Of a stretch of DNA of 64,000 nucleotides, positions 23,911-36,524 are shown one piece after another. The position numbers and the translations under genes are program-made. The DNA comes from Yponomeuta sedellus (lineage: Eukaryota; Arthropoda; Insecta; Lepidoptera; Yponomeutidae), in NCBI GenBank assembly GCA_934045075.1, contig OW203731.1, positions 14,641,062 through 14,705,061 on the forward strand, given 5' to 3'. Under the pieces are notes generated by a model. The model was not told the origin of the DNA and did not search any database. It worked only from the letters and a program-made list of their open reading frames with translations. Numbering within the stretch: position 1 is the stretch's first letter; the number at the start of each line of letters is the position of its first letter.

Positions 23911-24947
23911 TTGGAACTCTTGAGAGAAAGTCTAATAGCTCGTTATTCGGAATTCGGTTGGGGTGAAGGATTTTTCGCGTGAACTTGTGAACACCTGAAA
24001 GTAACGTCAAAGGAGCGGTTATTACATGCTCCGCTGCATCTTTTAGTCGGAGACGAATTTTAGATGGAAACACAGATATTTTAATAAGTACAGTCCGCAG
24101 GAAGTCGGCCTTAGTAATGGGTGACTTCGCAACTAAAATGTTATTTTTGATGTTCTGTCGACGTTACATAAGCCGTTTAGGCATACAAGGAGTTGTGGAA
24201 TTGTAGACTGGATTTAAACACGGTTTCTTCTGCATCGATCATTTGACCAGTTCCAATACTAAGAAAAAGTTTAAAGATTGGTGTTATTTTGATTATTATT
24301 ATCTTAAAAATTTACAGCGCAAAGTTTGTAACTATTATGACAAATAATTGAAAAAAGAAGTTTAAAAGTAGTTTAGTGCAACTACATACAATAAGGAAAT
24401 ATAGAATCACTACAACTTCGTTGTTTTTTTATATAAATACATTGAATTGAATAATTATCGTTACTGAAGATACAGTGTCCGGTTTTATATTTTTTACGCT
24501 ATATCCCATATAATAAGGATATTATTGGAGTATTTTTATCTGAAGATCTTCTACTTTTATATGGACGTTATGTACCTACACTCTGTAGTTAGTATATCTA
24601 GAGGTGTTTTAAAACAAAGTCACCTTTGTTATAAAACACCTTTTGTACTCACCCCAAATCATGAATATATACTGAATAGGTACAAGGTACATTACGAGAG
24701 TGATGCTCAAAATGAAGAAGATAGCTAAACAGCTCAAATACGGCACGTTGAACTTAAAAAGGCTAAAAAAGAAAAGAAAATTATAAATTAGGAAACTTTT
24801 TTCGTAACGGCCAGAGATAATAATGTCTATTCATACTTACTTTTTAACGCTTTCCCCAAAGCACGCAAGTTTACCAATAAAACTTTGGACTGACAGTACC
24901 ATTTCTTGTATAGAATGAAACTTTTGTCTGAGGGTTGTTTTTTCTTC
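23831..24947 (-). CDS. MCTP: MCTP exons 10-12, second membrane segment and C-terminus
   Basis: Exon 10 (24947-24841) encodes FHSIQEMVLSVQSFIGKLA and CFGESVK; exon 11 (24762-24653) encodes FNVPYLSCLAIFFILSITLV and the rest of the TM; exon 12 (23994-23831) encodes VHKFTRKILHPNRIPNNELL then DFLSRVPNDEV and a 17-residue tail, stop at 23833-23831. The part of exon 12 left of 23911 lies in duplicated DNA (copy B), so a broken copy of the tail also sits at 21258-21337. A splice donor (gtgaga) after PNDEVL could give a different C-terminus. Confidence 0.9.
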
Positions 24948-27900
24948 CTGCAAGGAACGAGAATTTCTTTAATAAATTATAACTCAATTAGGAACTCTGT
25001 GTTGATGTAGCAACGTTCTATTTCGGGTTGCACACTTACCTTTTCTTTTTCTTGCTTTAATTTTTGCTCATTGTCTTCGGCGGTTGGCTTTTCAATTATT
25101 CGAAACATGATCAAGTATTTTTTCCCTGAAAGCAGAATTAAATTCCTTCATAAGACTATCGGCCATCAGCTATTAGGACCACTCCTAAGACGGATAGATG
25201 ATCTAAGAGAATTCAACCCACTATGAAGGAGGGAGGTCTCAGACAAACTCAACTGGAACGGTCTGATGAGCGCCTATGTATTTTCGCCCTAGAAAAAATT
25301 AAATAAGGACTTTCAAGAAATATAACGTTAAGAATGAAATTTATGTAGAACGAACAAACAATAACTCCTTGAAAGTAACCTATGAAATCACCTAGTGAAG
25401 CCTGGTCAGCCAGGGTGATTAGACCAAAGCCCTCAAACCACAAGGCTTGTGGGAGGCCAAGCTTGCCCTGGAGAGGGACTGCCTGAGTAATACATGCAAG
25501 ATGAATTGTAATGGAGAAAAAACAGGATGTTTAAAATTCACATAATTTTTTAAAAAAAAAAAAATGTAAGAGCCTTATATTATTATTATTAGATTATCGG
25601 CTATAAATGTTTAAAAAACCTATCAACTGGGTTACGAACTGGTAGGTACTTAATTACCCCCGCTGGTGTAAATCAGCTATTCCGACATAGAGGTAAATAC
25701 TATAATAACATTTATGGGTTCAATAAAATGATAAATCACCACGTGGTATAGCATTCTCTGGCACGGAAATCTCTGATATCGCCGTGTCTATTTATAAACA
25801 ATTTATACTTTTTGCATTCGCACATAAAATACCCGCCCGGGCCCGTGGTGGAGTATGACGTAAGCTTCCTGCGACGCAGGAAGAGCCCCGTGCCCCAGCA
25901 ATGGTGACATACAAAGGGTTGATACTAATCAAACACATACAATATTTGTGACATTTAGGTGCATGTAATAATATTACATAGGGGTAAAATCAGTTTCACT
26001 AGTAGGTAAGAGAATCAGTATGTGCCTTTAGCTAGGCCGACTATGCCACAATAGTATAGGTGCGAGTCAGGATCGCGACCCAGAATCCGAGGGTTCTGTA
26101 CAAATATTACTTATACAATACGAAAATAGTTTAGGAATTGAGTCTCGCAGGTTTTCCCGTGCATTTCCCGAACTTCAAAGACATTTTTTTAATGATTTAA
26201 TTACAAATGTATAGTTTTCAGAATTTTCCTGTAATTGTAGTGCAAGACTTAACAAATATAATAATAAACGATATGTAGAGTCATAATAACGAACATTTTT
26301 GAACTATCCGTTTCTTACAATTTTAATTGTCTTCGAAAAACCTAGTTGGTAAGAAATGAAATGAGATGTATGGGTATAATCTACATGTACCCTATAACAA
26401 TGTCTTTGTCCTGTTAGCATTCATTAAACATAACATCAAACTTACGTAAAGTAGATTAAAGGGCAACTTACAATCAATCAAGATATATTTTTCAGGTCGA
26501 TATCGGACGAAAGGGATGAGCAGAATCAGGGGGACCATCCATACTTTGAAGCACCAACAAGTGATGAGCCACGTCACTAATGCTATTAAATTCAGCCTCG
26601 TCGATTCCCATTCGAAACAGTCCCTGCAAAATCAAGAAACTGTATTATCAACTGTACTTTGCTTGTTTTACATCCTAATCAGTGAAATGACAAGTCTAAT
26701 AAATTTGCGCCAACGCTATCTGACAGAACTATCTATAAGTTTATCCAGACGTAAGGTTTATCAAATGAATAAGTACGAAAACGTCATGCTACGTTGCACT
26801 TCATCGCTAAGCAAACAACACCGCGCAAGTCCAAAATTTACGTTTAAATGCCTTTGGTTCCATATATTAAGAGCGAATAGGTTAACTGTAATACCTCAGA
26901 TTTTAGACTAATCAGCAAGCATTCTTAAATAAAATGTAGTGCACCTAAAGGCTGGCAAAAATCTCGTGCTGTCACCGTTTCTATATAGAGGCCGCAGGCG
27001 CTTAGGATCTCTTTTTGCTATAGTTAGTGTAAGTTCGTGCTTTGTGTCGGTTCAAGTAAGGGTTCGTGGTGGTTTGTCGCCAGTCTGGTGTGGTTACATT
27101 TTCATCATACTTTGGTGCCCTTGGTAATTACTTTCAATTTCGATTCCCTGTAAACATTTTTGTCGATAGAGATAGATAGAGAACACTTTATCTTCTATAA
27201 CACAAAAATTAATCGCTGAATGTGTTGGTAAGCGTGAATCTCAAGAACCGATTTCATAATTCTTTTTTTAGAATATTCCATGAAGTACGAGGATGGTTCT
27301 TACGGAGGGGATTTAAAAAAAAAATCGACTGTTAGGCGGTACGAAGTTCGCCGGGTCAGCTAGTTGTACATTAAAAAGGAAATCACACAGATATTTCTTA
27401 ACCTAAGACGGTAAAGATGGCTGCCTTATTACTAAAAGTGATCTCTTCCAGGCAGCCTTTGGATGGACTGGAGCAATATATTGGAGAAGGAAGTAGATGT
27501 ACAAATAAATCAAATTATTTCCGATACATAACGAATAATACATGCTTAATTAAGAAAATAATATTTTAATGCAGACATCCCTAATTTGTATAAATGTAAG
27601 CTATGAGCATTATAATCTGTGATAAGAATATTTGAGAAAAATGGTTAGAGTGGAGTTTCGTTCTTGTCTTTTTCTTGACTACAAAATCAACCTTACTGTA
27701 GCTCAGAAATTCAACACCAAAATAAATTCCTGAAGTGCATTGATTTTCTATAAATTCCACGCCTGATTCTTAAAAGTATTATATTTACAGTATTCATTGC
27801 AGTTGCAACAGAATCCGTTCACAAAATTAAAGAGTTTTTGTTGTCTCGTGTGAAGTGGGAAAAAAATACTGGTGCGGTGTTGTTTGATAAGTGACGTGTG

Positions 27901-30900
27901 TAGAGCTAACAATGGCGTAACTTACGCAATTATTAGCTCTACACTACGTGTAACTAATAAACCGGTCAATCAGTAGCTATTAATTCATAGATATTTTGAA
28001 AATCGTTTACTTCTTTTATGTAGCCTATAAACGTCCTGTAGAGCACAGGGTTTCCCTCAGAGAAAGAGTATGGGTTTAATTACCACGCGTGCCCATCATT
28101 GAGTGGCAATTTCAAGCGCTGGGGTAATTTGAACACCACAGTTATTTAATTTATGCCATACCTGGCAATAAAGTGGCTTTCTGGCCAAGTGTAGACATAA
28201 AAAGATGTACACAACACGGGAGGTAATAAAGAAAGCTCTCGATCGCATATTTACGTCCCTCGCTTGCAGCTCGGGCCGCAAACTTCTGCGATCTCGGCCT
28301 TTCTTTGTATTACCACCCTAGTTGTGTAATGTACTATAATAACTTGAATAATTTAAATAACAAAAATAAACGCTTACTTTATAATTTTAAATCCATCGAG
28401 CACTGAAAACACAACTGCTTTAGCCCTCGAAAGATTTCTGGCAAAGAGACGTCGGTCCACTTTTTCTTCGTATTCCAAGAACTTTTCTTCTTTTGGATTG
28501 ATAACGTTAAATGACGCTCTTACAAGATTCCATATTACTGTCATCTCAAGAAGGATTCTCGGATTGGTTCCCTTGGCTCTTTCTCTCTGTGTACTGTCCT
28601 TCAAAGCGTACCATTTCTTTTTGCCATTTTCTATGTCTAACAGAGCTATTGAAAGTTTACCTATGTCTTCCGATCTTCTTTCGTCAAAGATTGTTAGTTC
28701 TAATATCGACGTTATATCTTTCAATTTGCTGAAACCAACATGAAATTAAATCCAGTCTTCGTCTTTGTTTACGGTTCACCGCCGTAGTGATTAGTTTCGT
28801 TTCGCCAATTAGAGCAAATAGCTCGCTGATTCTTACCCTGGGAGCACCAGACGTACAGGGCTCAGTAAATATGTATGTTTGTTGATTATTACACATGTAT
28901 GCAAATGATTTTCATCAGAATTTTTAGTTTTTACTTACAAAGAAAACATTTTCATCCAGTTCGGGCTATTTGTCTTATATTCCGTTTGTGTTTGAAGTCT
29001 ATCGTTCCCAAGTTCAAGTATACAATGACAGTTACTACCAGAAAGACCAATGGCTCCATAAACTATCACTTTGAGATACCCAATAGTACCATCTTCACAT
29101 TTGAGACGATGCCATGCCTGAAAATAATATTAATTAGTTGTTGGTTAATTAACTACATGGGTACTTGATAAAATGTGCAATTCTTAATAAGATGTTATTA
29201 ACAACAACTAGTATAGTATAATGTATTATGTATGTATGTTGTATGTGTATTATGTATTAAATAGAATGGTCATTCTTCAACGAGAAAAATATCACACAAC
29301 AAAAGTTGTAAACCTTATTTATAAAATAACGATACTTTCAAATCACTCTTCATAAGCAGTTTAATGAATCTGCGGTTACAACTTTCCCTTTTCCGCAGAC
29401 TGTTCCACAAAGTGACTTGTGTTTTGAAGAATTTCATAAATAAGATCGTAAATGTAATTGACCTATTTAGGAATTACATACTTTACATTTCGCCCTATGC
29501 ACAGATCTTCAATAAAAGAGAGTGAGAGAGAGAGAGATGTGAACTGTCGTGGGTACACATTTATACATGTTTTTAATATAGAAAACAATGTCTTTAGTAC
29601 ATTACGTAATCGATACCGGGAGTTTATGAATGTCTTACATATTTTTTCTTTATGTCTTCAATTTCTTTTTTGATTAAAGCATAACCCTCAGCTTCATAAA
29701 CATTATTGACTAGTAACGTTCCAGTTATTGTGAGGAGAACTAATACTTCGACATCGTCAATCTCATCCATTTCAACCTTTATTTTGTGGGTTTTTTCTTT
29801 TTCCATAGTTGACAGATCTATATTGCTTCTGAAACAGGTATTAAATATTAATTCACTTCCAAATATATTAACAGTTCTATGCATGTCAACACTCACTTGT
29901 CTGGTATAAAACAGGAATATTATGACATCACAAACAAATTAAGATTTATAACCCTTTACCCTTTTACTTTACGCTTTTACATACTTTCCTAAAAACATTT
30001 CCTTATCCCACAAACTAAGTTCGAGAAATTCATCGTCATCATATAAGTTTATGTTAAATAATTCCAACCATTCGACTTTTGTAGAGTTACTTTTGACGAT
30101 TTTTGATTTCGCTTTCTCTGTTCCAAGTCTAAAAATAAAATAACATTTTAATTTGATTATAAATTACGAAATATACATATAAATGAATAATTAAGTTACT
30201 ACTTACTTTAAACGACAATTCATCATTCGTGAATGATTTTCGGTTTTTTCAAAGGTCAACCCACTTGCTTCTATAAGTGCAAGGGTTACTGTAGCTATTT
30301 TGACTTTCTTTGTTGGTTTCACATTGACAATGTCCTGCTTTATTGTTTTACTAAAAATATGCTGGATGGAAAAGAAAACAAAGAAGCAAAGTTAATGATC
30401 TTATCGACTAAGTAAAGTCACTCATAGATAAGTTTGTGGACTAACTTAGTTATCAAATCAATCAAACGTCCACTGCTGGAAAGAGACTAAAATAGTTGGC
30501 TATTCTCATTCAGCCGTTACTAGCACCAACCACTAACAGCACTTATAAGTTATATTATTAGTGAATTGAATTTGCTCTTACCCCTTCAACCTTTTCCTTG
30601 TCTTTATCTTTCAAAGCGTTATGTTTGTCTTGCTCTCTTCGTCTACGGTTCTCCTTAACAGCGGATATCCGAGAACCGATTCTTTCTCGCAAAGAAATTT
30701 TTGGTGATGACGTAAGTGATCGGGAACCTTTTTCAGTTTCCCTGTTTGGCTCGCCTAATTTATTTATGTTCCTATATTGGAATAATTTATGATTACGAGT
30801 GGACAGTTGATACTTTAGTACTGATAATGCATTTACTTTGAACAATGAAATTTATCAATAAATTTAATTTGTGTGTATTTGGTTTTGTACTTACTCGTAC

Positions 30901-31367
30901 GATCCTCTACTTTCAGTAGTGCTTATAGAAATGTTATCTGGTAGAACTCTTTTCGTCAACATTGAACTGTTTTCTTCAGAACACTCAAAAACTTCTTCTA
31001 CTATTAGTGTTGGCACAGTATGAGAAATAATAGGTTCATTTTCATCTTCTATAAAACACATTTCGAAATCTTCATAAAACGCATCTTCTGCTTCTATTTC
31101 CTCTACTACAACACTTTCCCTACTTATTACTTTTTCTATGGCGTTTTCCACGTGAAACGTATTTTGACTGTCATCTTTGGTTTTTTCAATGTGGTTGCGT
31201 CGTGTTTCATTACTTTGTATGAAAACTTCGTCACAAAGGGAGTCCATAGACTTGGATTTTTGTAACTTTTTTTGCATTTCTTCATATTTGTTCTGGACAC
31301 GCTTATGCAGTTTCGTAAACTGCATAAATTTCACTTCACTAATCGATGAGCTTTTGTTCTTTTCCAT
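23831..31367 (-). CDS. MCTP: MCTP-family protein (multiple C2 and transmembrane domains), divergent, complete model
   Basis: Twelve exons, read right to left: 31367-30895, 30771-30582, 30361-30207, 30128-29985, 29828-29639, 29117-28939, 28728-28378, 26623-26472, 25125-25040, 24947-24841, 24762-24653, 23994-23831. They sum to 2301 nt, 766 aa plus stop, in frame. Order: a low-complexity N-terminus with a coiled-coil-like stretch (1-221), a C2 domain (about 240-360), a second C2 (about 395-515), a membrane hairpin (about 572-601), a charged loop, a second membrane segment (about 683-712) and a conserved tail with NNELLDFLSRVPND. MCTPs are ER/vesicle membrane proteins with cytosolic C2 domains, known in Drosophila for presynaptic homeostasis. 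The usual animal protein has three C2 domains; only two are seen, with most calcium ligands gone. Only the exon 1/2 junction is uncertain; other splice sites are strong and the TM to C-terminal part aligns block by block with the family as I know it. Confidence 0.9.
25040..26623 (-). CDS. MCTP: MCTP exons 8-9, first membrane hairpin and loop
   Basis: Exon 8 (26623-26472) encodes DCFEWESTRLNLIALVTWL followed by CWCFKVWMVPLILLIPFV, two hydrophobic halves around a short KVW turn, as in the reticulon-like hairpin of MCTPs. Exon 9 (25125-25040) encodes KKYLIMFRIIEKPTAEDNE and a Lys/Glu-rich loop. Intron 7 (28377-26624) holds an H2 Helitron-like copy and a LINE end; intron 8 holds a LINE-like fragment near 25150-25480. 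Confidence 0.9.
25839..25930 (+). repeat. Tail fragment of the 5S-SINE family
   Basis: cccgtggtggagtatgacgt, aggaagagccccgtgcccca and ttgatact match the tail of the copies at 8970 and 49560. In MCTP intron 8. Confidence 0.55.
27180..27364 (+). mobile_element. Helitron-like element H2 in MCTP intron 7
   Basis: Same order as 12700, ending tcgccgggtcagctagt. It sits antisense to MCTP in the 1.75-kb intron 7. Confidence 0.5.
28378..29117 (-). CDS. MCTP: MCTP exons 6-7, second C2 domain
   Basis: Exons 29117-28939 and 28728-28378. Encodes GYLKVIVYGAIGLSG, CILELGNDRLQTQTEYKT, PNWMKMFSFKLKDITSILEL, and the helix RASFNVINPKEEKFLEYEEK that leads to the membrane. ELGNDRLQT is a hallmark of the last MCTP C2. 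Loop 1 is cut down to GSNCHC where the family has an aspartate-rich loop. Exon 7 donor is gtaagc. Confidence 0.92.
29639..30361 (-). CDS. MCTP: MCTP exons 3-5, first visible C2 domain
   Basis: Exons 30361-30207, 30128-29985, 29828-29639. Acceptors ttccatccag, tatttttag and ctgtttcag; donors gtaagt, gtatgt and gtaaga. Encodes VKIATVTLALIEASGL, then KAKSKIVKSNSTKVEWLELF, LELSLWDKEMFLGK and VLVLLTITGTL, which match the beta-strand framework of the middle C2 of MCTP. The acidic loop residues (SDPY-type loop 1, the DxD-type loop 3) are absent or shortened, so calcium binding is unlikely. Confidence 0.9.
30582..31367 (-). CDS. MCTP: MCTP exons 1-2, N-terminal region (residues 1-221)
   Basis: Exon 1 is 31367-30895 (ATG in gtaATGgaa; donor gtaagt), exon 2 is 30771-30582 (donor gtaaga). 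No C2 domain is visible. The start has a Lys/Glu-rich helical stretch (KLHKRVQNKYEEMQKKLQKS), then an acidic stretch (VVVEEIEAEDAFYEDFEMCF) and a basic one (ISAVKENRRRREQDKHNAL). The exon 2 acceptor at 30771 is chosen because it restores phase; a nearer AG at 30821 would give a stop. The frame is open upstream to 31454, so an earlier coding exon cannot be excluded. Confidence 0.75.
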
Positions 31368-32231
31368 TACAAAACTTAAAACACTAGAAACTAACAAAAA
31401 CAAAGCGTACAAATTGATGCCTTTGAACAGACTAATGGTATCCGCTCCGGTATCTTATCTGAACTTTGGCTATTGATTAGCGTCCTCATACTTGACATAA
31501 AATGGATAAGTGTCATCAGCTTAGGTAGCTATGTTATACCTATGCTATAATATATTTAATCTCACTACTCTTACTAAGTGAAGTGGGATGGATCATATTA
31601 TTCTATCGCTGAATCGGGCTGACTATATTATCAAGGTTTTCACTTATCAGATTTTGCCAACTTCTAGGGCTAAACATATCGTCTTCTTTACTGGTCATAT
31701 GCACTAAGATCAATGATCAATGATCACCAATGTAAACAGTCACCGGATAATCAGCACGAATATAGGTACTGTACTCGTGTCTGATTGTTGTTTTTAATTA
31801 ATTTGTGTCTTAAAAATATATAATTTTAAGTATCTACCTAAGAAAAGACGTAGGACCACCTAACCTTTATTGTAAATATGAAAAGAATTCAGTGAGTATG
31901 ACTTGCATTTAGCTAAAATACTCACATATATATAATGTATCTTAAAATCAAGCCAATGTCGATGCCTGTATGTTTTATTGTTTCTACTATAAGCATTAAT
32001 GAAAAACGGTGAAAAAACATATGGAGACACCCTATTTTTTGTATACCGCCTTAATAACGTAAAAACCGATAACGGTTCCAAGGATAGAGCCCTTTAAACT
32101 CGGTTTCAAACCATAAAGGTCAGACGGCCAGACAGGCAGACAAACGGACAGCGACGGTAGGGTAATATACTCGTAGTGCCGTTTGACACTCTTCCAAAAG
32201 CGGTTAGAAGCGGAAAAGTAATAAACAAATA

Positions 32232-32432
32232 AATAATATTTAAAAACCTATTTAGAGGCTAAAAATTTCACCCATGCCGGGATTCGAACCCGCAACCTCT
32301 GGCTATCCGTGCCAGCGCTCTACCAATTGAGCCAATGGGCGACTCACGGCATTAGTGAAATTTCGAACCTCTTTACACTATTCTCTGTATTACGTACAGG
32401 CAGCGACATCTGACTTAAGCAAATTGCATTAC
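32232..32432 (-). repeat. tRNA-derived SINE T1, inverted copy of a cluster
   Basis: Full minus-strand copy: tail at 32240-32265, tRNA-like head about 32266-32345, leader to 32432. It faces the plus copies at 32441-32705 and 32750-33050. Confidence 0.78.
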
Positions 32433-32440
32433 TTACTAGT

Positions 32441-33050
32441 GTAATCATGTGGGTACAGTGATATCGTTCCGATGTTAAAACCTAACTGCAAAGTAGGTGG
32501 TCGGGGCTCTTAGTAATGCAATTTGCTTAAGTCAGATGTCGCTGCCTGTACGTAATACAGAGAATATTGTAAAGAGGTTCGAAATTTCACTGATGCCGTG
32601 AGTCGCCCATTGGCTCAATTGGTAGAGCGCTGGTACGGATAGCCAGAGGTTGCGGGTTCGAATCCCGGCATGGGTGAAATTTTTAGCCTCTAAATAGGTT
32701 TTTAAATTTGTTCCCTAGCACGGGTCAGTGCATTAAAAATAAAAATAGTGTAATCATGTGGGTACAGTGATATCGTTCCGATGTTAAAACCTAACTGCAA
32801 AGTAGGTGGTCGGGGCTCTAAGTAATGCAATTTGCTTAAGTCAGATGTCGCTGCCTGTACGTAATACAGAGAATAGTGTAAAGAGGTTCGAAATTTCACT
32901 AATGCCGTGAGTCGCCCATTGGCTCAATTGGTAGAGCGCTGGCACGGATAGCCAGAGGTTGCGGGTTCGAATCCCGGCATGGGTGAAATTTTTAGCCTCT
33001 AAATAGGTTTTTAAATTTGTTCCTTAGCACGGGTTAGTGCATTAAAATAA
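32441..33050 (+). repeat. Two direct SINE T1 copies, 309-bp period
   Basis: gtaatcatgtgggtacagtg starts at 32441 and again at 32750; each unit runs leader, head, tail and ccctagcacgggtcagtgca-type end. With the inverted copy to the left they form a three-member cluster. A third plus copy with other flanks is at 33541-33795. Confidence 0.8.
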
Positions 33051-33239
33051 AAATAGTATAAATAAATAATAATTATACGAATTGTATCGAATAAATGAAG
33101 AGTTGAATTAATGAAATTAGATTGTTTTTTGAGATAAATTAATTATTGAATTATACTTTGTTGTCATTTTAATGAAGTTAGATCCACTATTCTATTGAAT
33201 CGAAATCTATGTATTCAAAAAATTTCAAATAAATTAATC

Positions 33240-33530
33240 TATTTTATTTTAATGATGAAGAGTATTTTGGTAGCTTGATATTGGATGCATTGTTCTATGT
33301 TATTTATATTTGGCAAGGCGGGAAAGCGGCATATGGACCCGGGCAACCACAGTGTGGCGGTCGAGGACAGGACGACGGTCTGTGGGCAGACCAGCATCAG
33401 CAGCCCGATGGGCCGACGATATAATAGTTGAGTCGGCGGAAGGTCTATGTATACGGACAGCAAGGGACCGCGAGACATGGTAATTGGGGGAAAAGGCCTA
33501 TACCCAGCAGTTGATGACGAATTTAAAAAC
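33240..33530 (+). pseudogene. LINE 3-prime coding scrap
   Basis: tggacccgggcaaccacagt, gtgggcagaccagcatcag and aaaaggcctatacccagcag followed by gatgacgaat look like a frameshifted end of a LINE ORF2 and its short 3-prime UTR. Confidence 0.45.
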
Positions 33531-33540
33531 ATATTTAGAG

Positions 33541-33795
33541 GCTAACTGCAAAGTAAGTACACGGGGCTGCAAGTGATGCAAATTACTTCAGCCAGATGTC
33601 GCTGCCTGTACGTAATACAGAGAATATTGTAAAGAGGTTCGAAATTTCACTGATGCCGGTGAGTCGCCTTAGCTCAGTTGGAAAGAGCGCTGGCACGGAT
33701 AGGCAGAGGTCGCGGGTTCGAATCCCGGCATGGGTGGAATTTTTAGCCTCTAAATAGGTTTCTAAAATTGTCCTTAGCACGGGTTAGTGAATTAA
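33541..33795 (+). repeat. tRNA-derived SINE T1
   Basis: Starts in the leader (aactgcaaagtaagtacacg) and carries a variant head (gccttagctcagttggaaag) closer to a canonical tRNA D-arm, then the tail. Confidence 0.72.
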
Positions 33796-36370
33796 AAATA
33801 ACAATATAAGTTGATGACGATTTATAATATTTAGCTTGTCATGTTGTATAACTTTTATAAATAATAAAAACTGAAACGACTTCAACTATTTATTTGTAGA
33901 TACTGTTATTTTATAATAAAACAGAAAAACTGGATAAAAACGGATAAGCAGGTAATATAATCAGATCTAGTCAACGTGTGTCGTGGTAATGATGAAAAAA
34001 TGAGAGAAATTTCGAAATGTGTGACATAATTTAAATATTTAAAAAGGATAGATAGAAAAGGAAATATAAATATGCAGAAATATGCACCTTCACGCGCGCG
34101 TACTTAGGTAAGAGCGACATGTTTATACCACACAAACCAGCACATTTGAAAGTAAGAGCAGTATTAATTAAGCGTACGTACCTCTGAAGTCGCACTTTAG
34201 TGCTCATCTCGAGATGCTGTTAAGAACAAAATACATAGGTACTAAGTGGAATTGACTGAACATGATGTATATTTTAATTTTATTATGGCAATTCGAGGAA
34301 CATTGTGTAGCAGACAACTTGTTAATGCCTGAGTAAAGCGACTCTGCTATGTTTATCGAATTGTCATAGTTAACCTGGAATTGCAGATCTATGACGCAAG
34401 CCCCAGGCTGCTATGGCTGATGGGGTGGTCTCATACTTAAGTTACTCGAAACAGTAGGTACAACGAAATTATTCTCAACCAGCTGACCCAGCGAACTTCG
34501 TACCGCCTAGCAGTAGATTTTTTTTCTCTGCGAAAGAACCATCCTCGTACCTATGTCAAGGAATATTCTAAAAAAAGAATTAGCGAATTCGGTTCAGCTG
34601 CTCTGGAGATTTGCGCTTACCGACACATTCAGCGATTCATTTTTATATCATAGATTATGCTATGAGAGAGGACATAAGCTAGTTATTCAGTTTACCCGTG
34701 AACACGTTAACTGCATTGCTGCCGTAAAGTCGGGAATTGAGCTTTTGTTTTATAAAACATCGCGATGAGACCCGTTTGATACTATAGCTATGTGTGAGCA
34801 TCATGAATAATTAAGAACCGAACTATTTAGTTCAGATACGTTGCAGGTGAGATAAAAGTGTAAATGGAGGTGAAGAAAGTAATTAGCTCTCCTTTAATTG
34901 GTTGTTTTGTTCTCCCTGGTCTCGTGGTCGCAGCGCCTGCCGGATTTATAGTAGCAAAACAAGTGCAATAATGAAACTTCTCTTTTGTTGCCTTTTATAA
35001 AATAGAAAAACTATTGTTCAAACATAAAACCAGACTGCTAACAAGTTTAGTTAAAAAAAAAAATACTTTCACAGATGGCCCCGTAGTCAGCAAGTTTAGA
35101 TCTGATGGTGAGATCCTGGAGAAATCAAGGGAATATTTTAAAGGCGCACTTGAAACGATTTAGTTGTTTTTTTATAGCAAGTGCCGGTTTATGAATTGAG
35201 AGTTTCTAAGTAAATACCTAAGTACTTAACTTTCTGTCACGCTCTTTTTTGGGAAATTCAAGGAGACAGCTATACAGTTAACTATTTACTTAGCGAAATT
35301 CTCTATTCAGAAACTGGCCCTAAATCTTGCATTTGCTGTCGGAAAACACAATTTTTTTATACCTAAATAAAAACTGGCTTCAAAATACTACGGCAGCAAA
35401 ATTATTGAATGGAATTTGACCTTTAAATTTGATGTGGATAGGTATTATAGAAATTTATTTTGTTGTCGGCGCCCAAAATCTATGTGCTGGTCTTGTAATA
35501 AGTTACCGACTCCAAAATATATATCTATAACACATATATCGAATTTCAATGTGTTTTAACGGTAATTAATTAAGGTAAGGTAATTTTCTATTAAATTATT
35601 TCATCGTATTATTTGAAGACGGTTTTCATTTAACTTTTTTTAATAACAATAGTTGCTGTAAAATAATTAATGCGTTGCGCTCTTATGGCTTAAGGACCTT
35701 AAGCTATGACATTGTACGAATGTAATAATTTATGACATTATACTGTTGTTGCTTTGTAGATTACGAGATTGAAACAACCATTGTCATGCTTATATCATTA
35801 TATTGAAAAACTATGTAATTTTTAGACTCTAGGGCCTGGTCGGATGGCGTCCTACACTACGTTTGCCAAGTCGCGGTCTCCATTCAAGAACACGTTTACT
35901 CCAACGGTGTGCTTAGTGCGAGTTTGACAGATCCAATCGAATAACTTTACTACCGCGGTAATCGAGCATTGAGTAGTGAGTATGAGTAAGTTAACGGTTC
36001 GAACTGGCAAAACGCTGTCACAGTACAACTCGCACTCGCGTTTATTCGTGTTTTGGCTGGTAAACGTGTTCACTTCTCAACGTAAACCATTACAACTCGC
36101 ACTCAGCAATTTTAATTTCCATACTTGTCGCTATGTGGCGCTTCCTCGATGCCATAGAAATATGAGTTTGCGTTAACGCGATGGAGTTGTTAAAAAACTC
36201 GCACCAAGCACTCGGTTATTGGTTCTTCGCGAGATATGGCCAGCCCACTACCACTTCAGCTTGCTAATTCTCTGAATTATGTCGATAACTTTGGTTCTCT
36301 GTCGAATGTTTTCCTTCAGAGATACAACACACACGTGCCAATAAAGCCTCATATTTTAGCTGCTTAGCAG
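33796..36370. other. Gene-free stretch with repeat scraps
   Basis: Contains H2 (34479-34655). 35880-36070 has an inverted gaacacgtttac / gtaaacgtgttc pair and a twice-repeated acaactcgcactc; 36220-36310 resembles a LINE-associated repeat (ccactaccacttcagcttgc). No exon recognised. Confidence 0.45.
34479..34655 (-). mobile_element. Helitron-like element H2
   Basis: Inverted copy: agctgacccagcgaacttcg, gtaccgcctagcag, then the body. The open frame 34553-34768 lies mostly in it and is not a gene. Confidence 0.5.
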
Positions 36371-36524
36371 CACAGCAGTGTCTGTTTTATATTACGTTCT
36401 CTAAGATACATAATGAGGTTAATGAGTCTTCGTAAGCCTAATCCTCCGTCAAAAGGTAGACGGGGTTAAGCAAAACCCGTGGTGTATTCGTTGAACGTTC
36501 TTGCTTTTCATCCAAATTATTCAA

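Noticed and set aside
26516..26911. 131-aa plus frame
   Set aside because: Its left part is antisense to MCTP exon 8; composition and lack of domains mark it as a shadow.
30821..30845. Nearer acceptor (tatcag) for MCTP exon 2
   Set aside because: With the gtaagt donor of exon 1 it gives a stop within nine codons; the acceptor at 30772-30773 restores phase, though it has a weaker pyrimidine tract.
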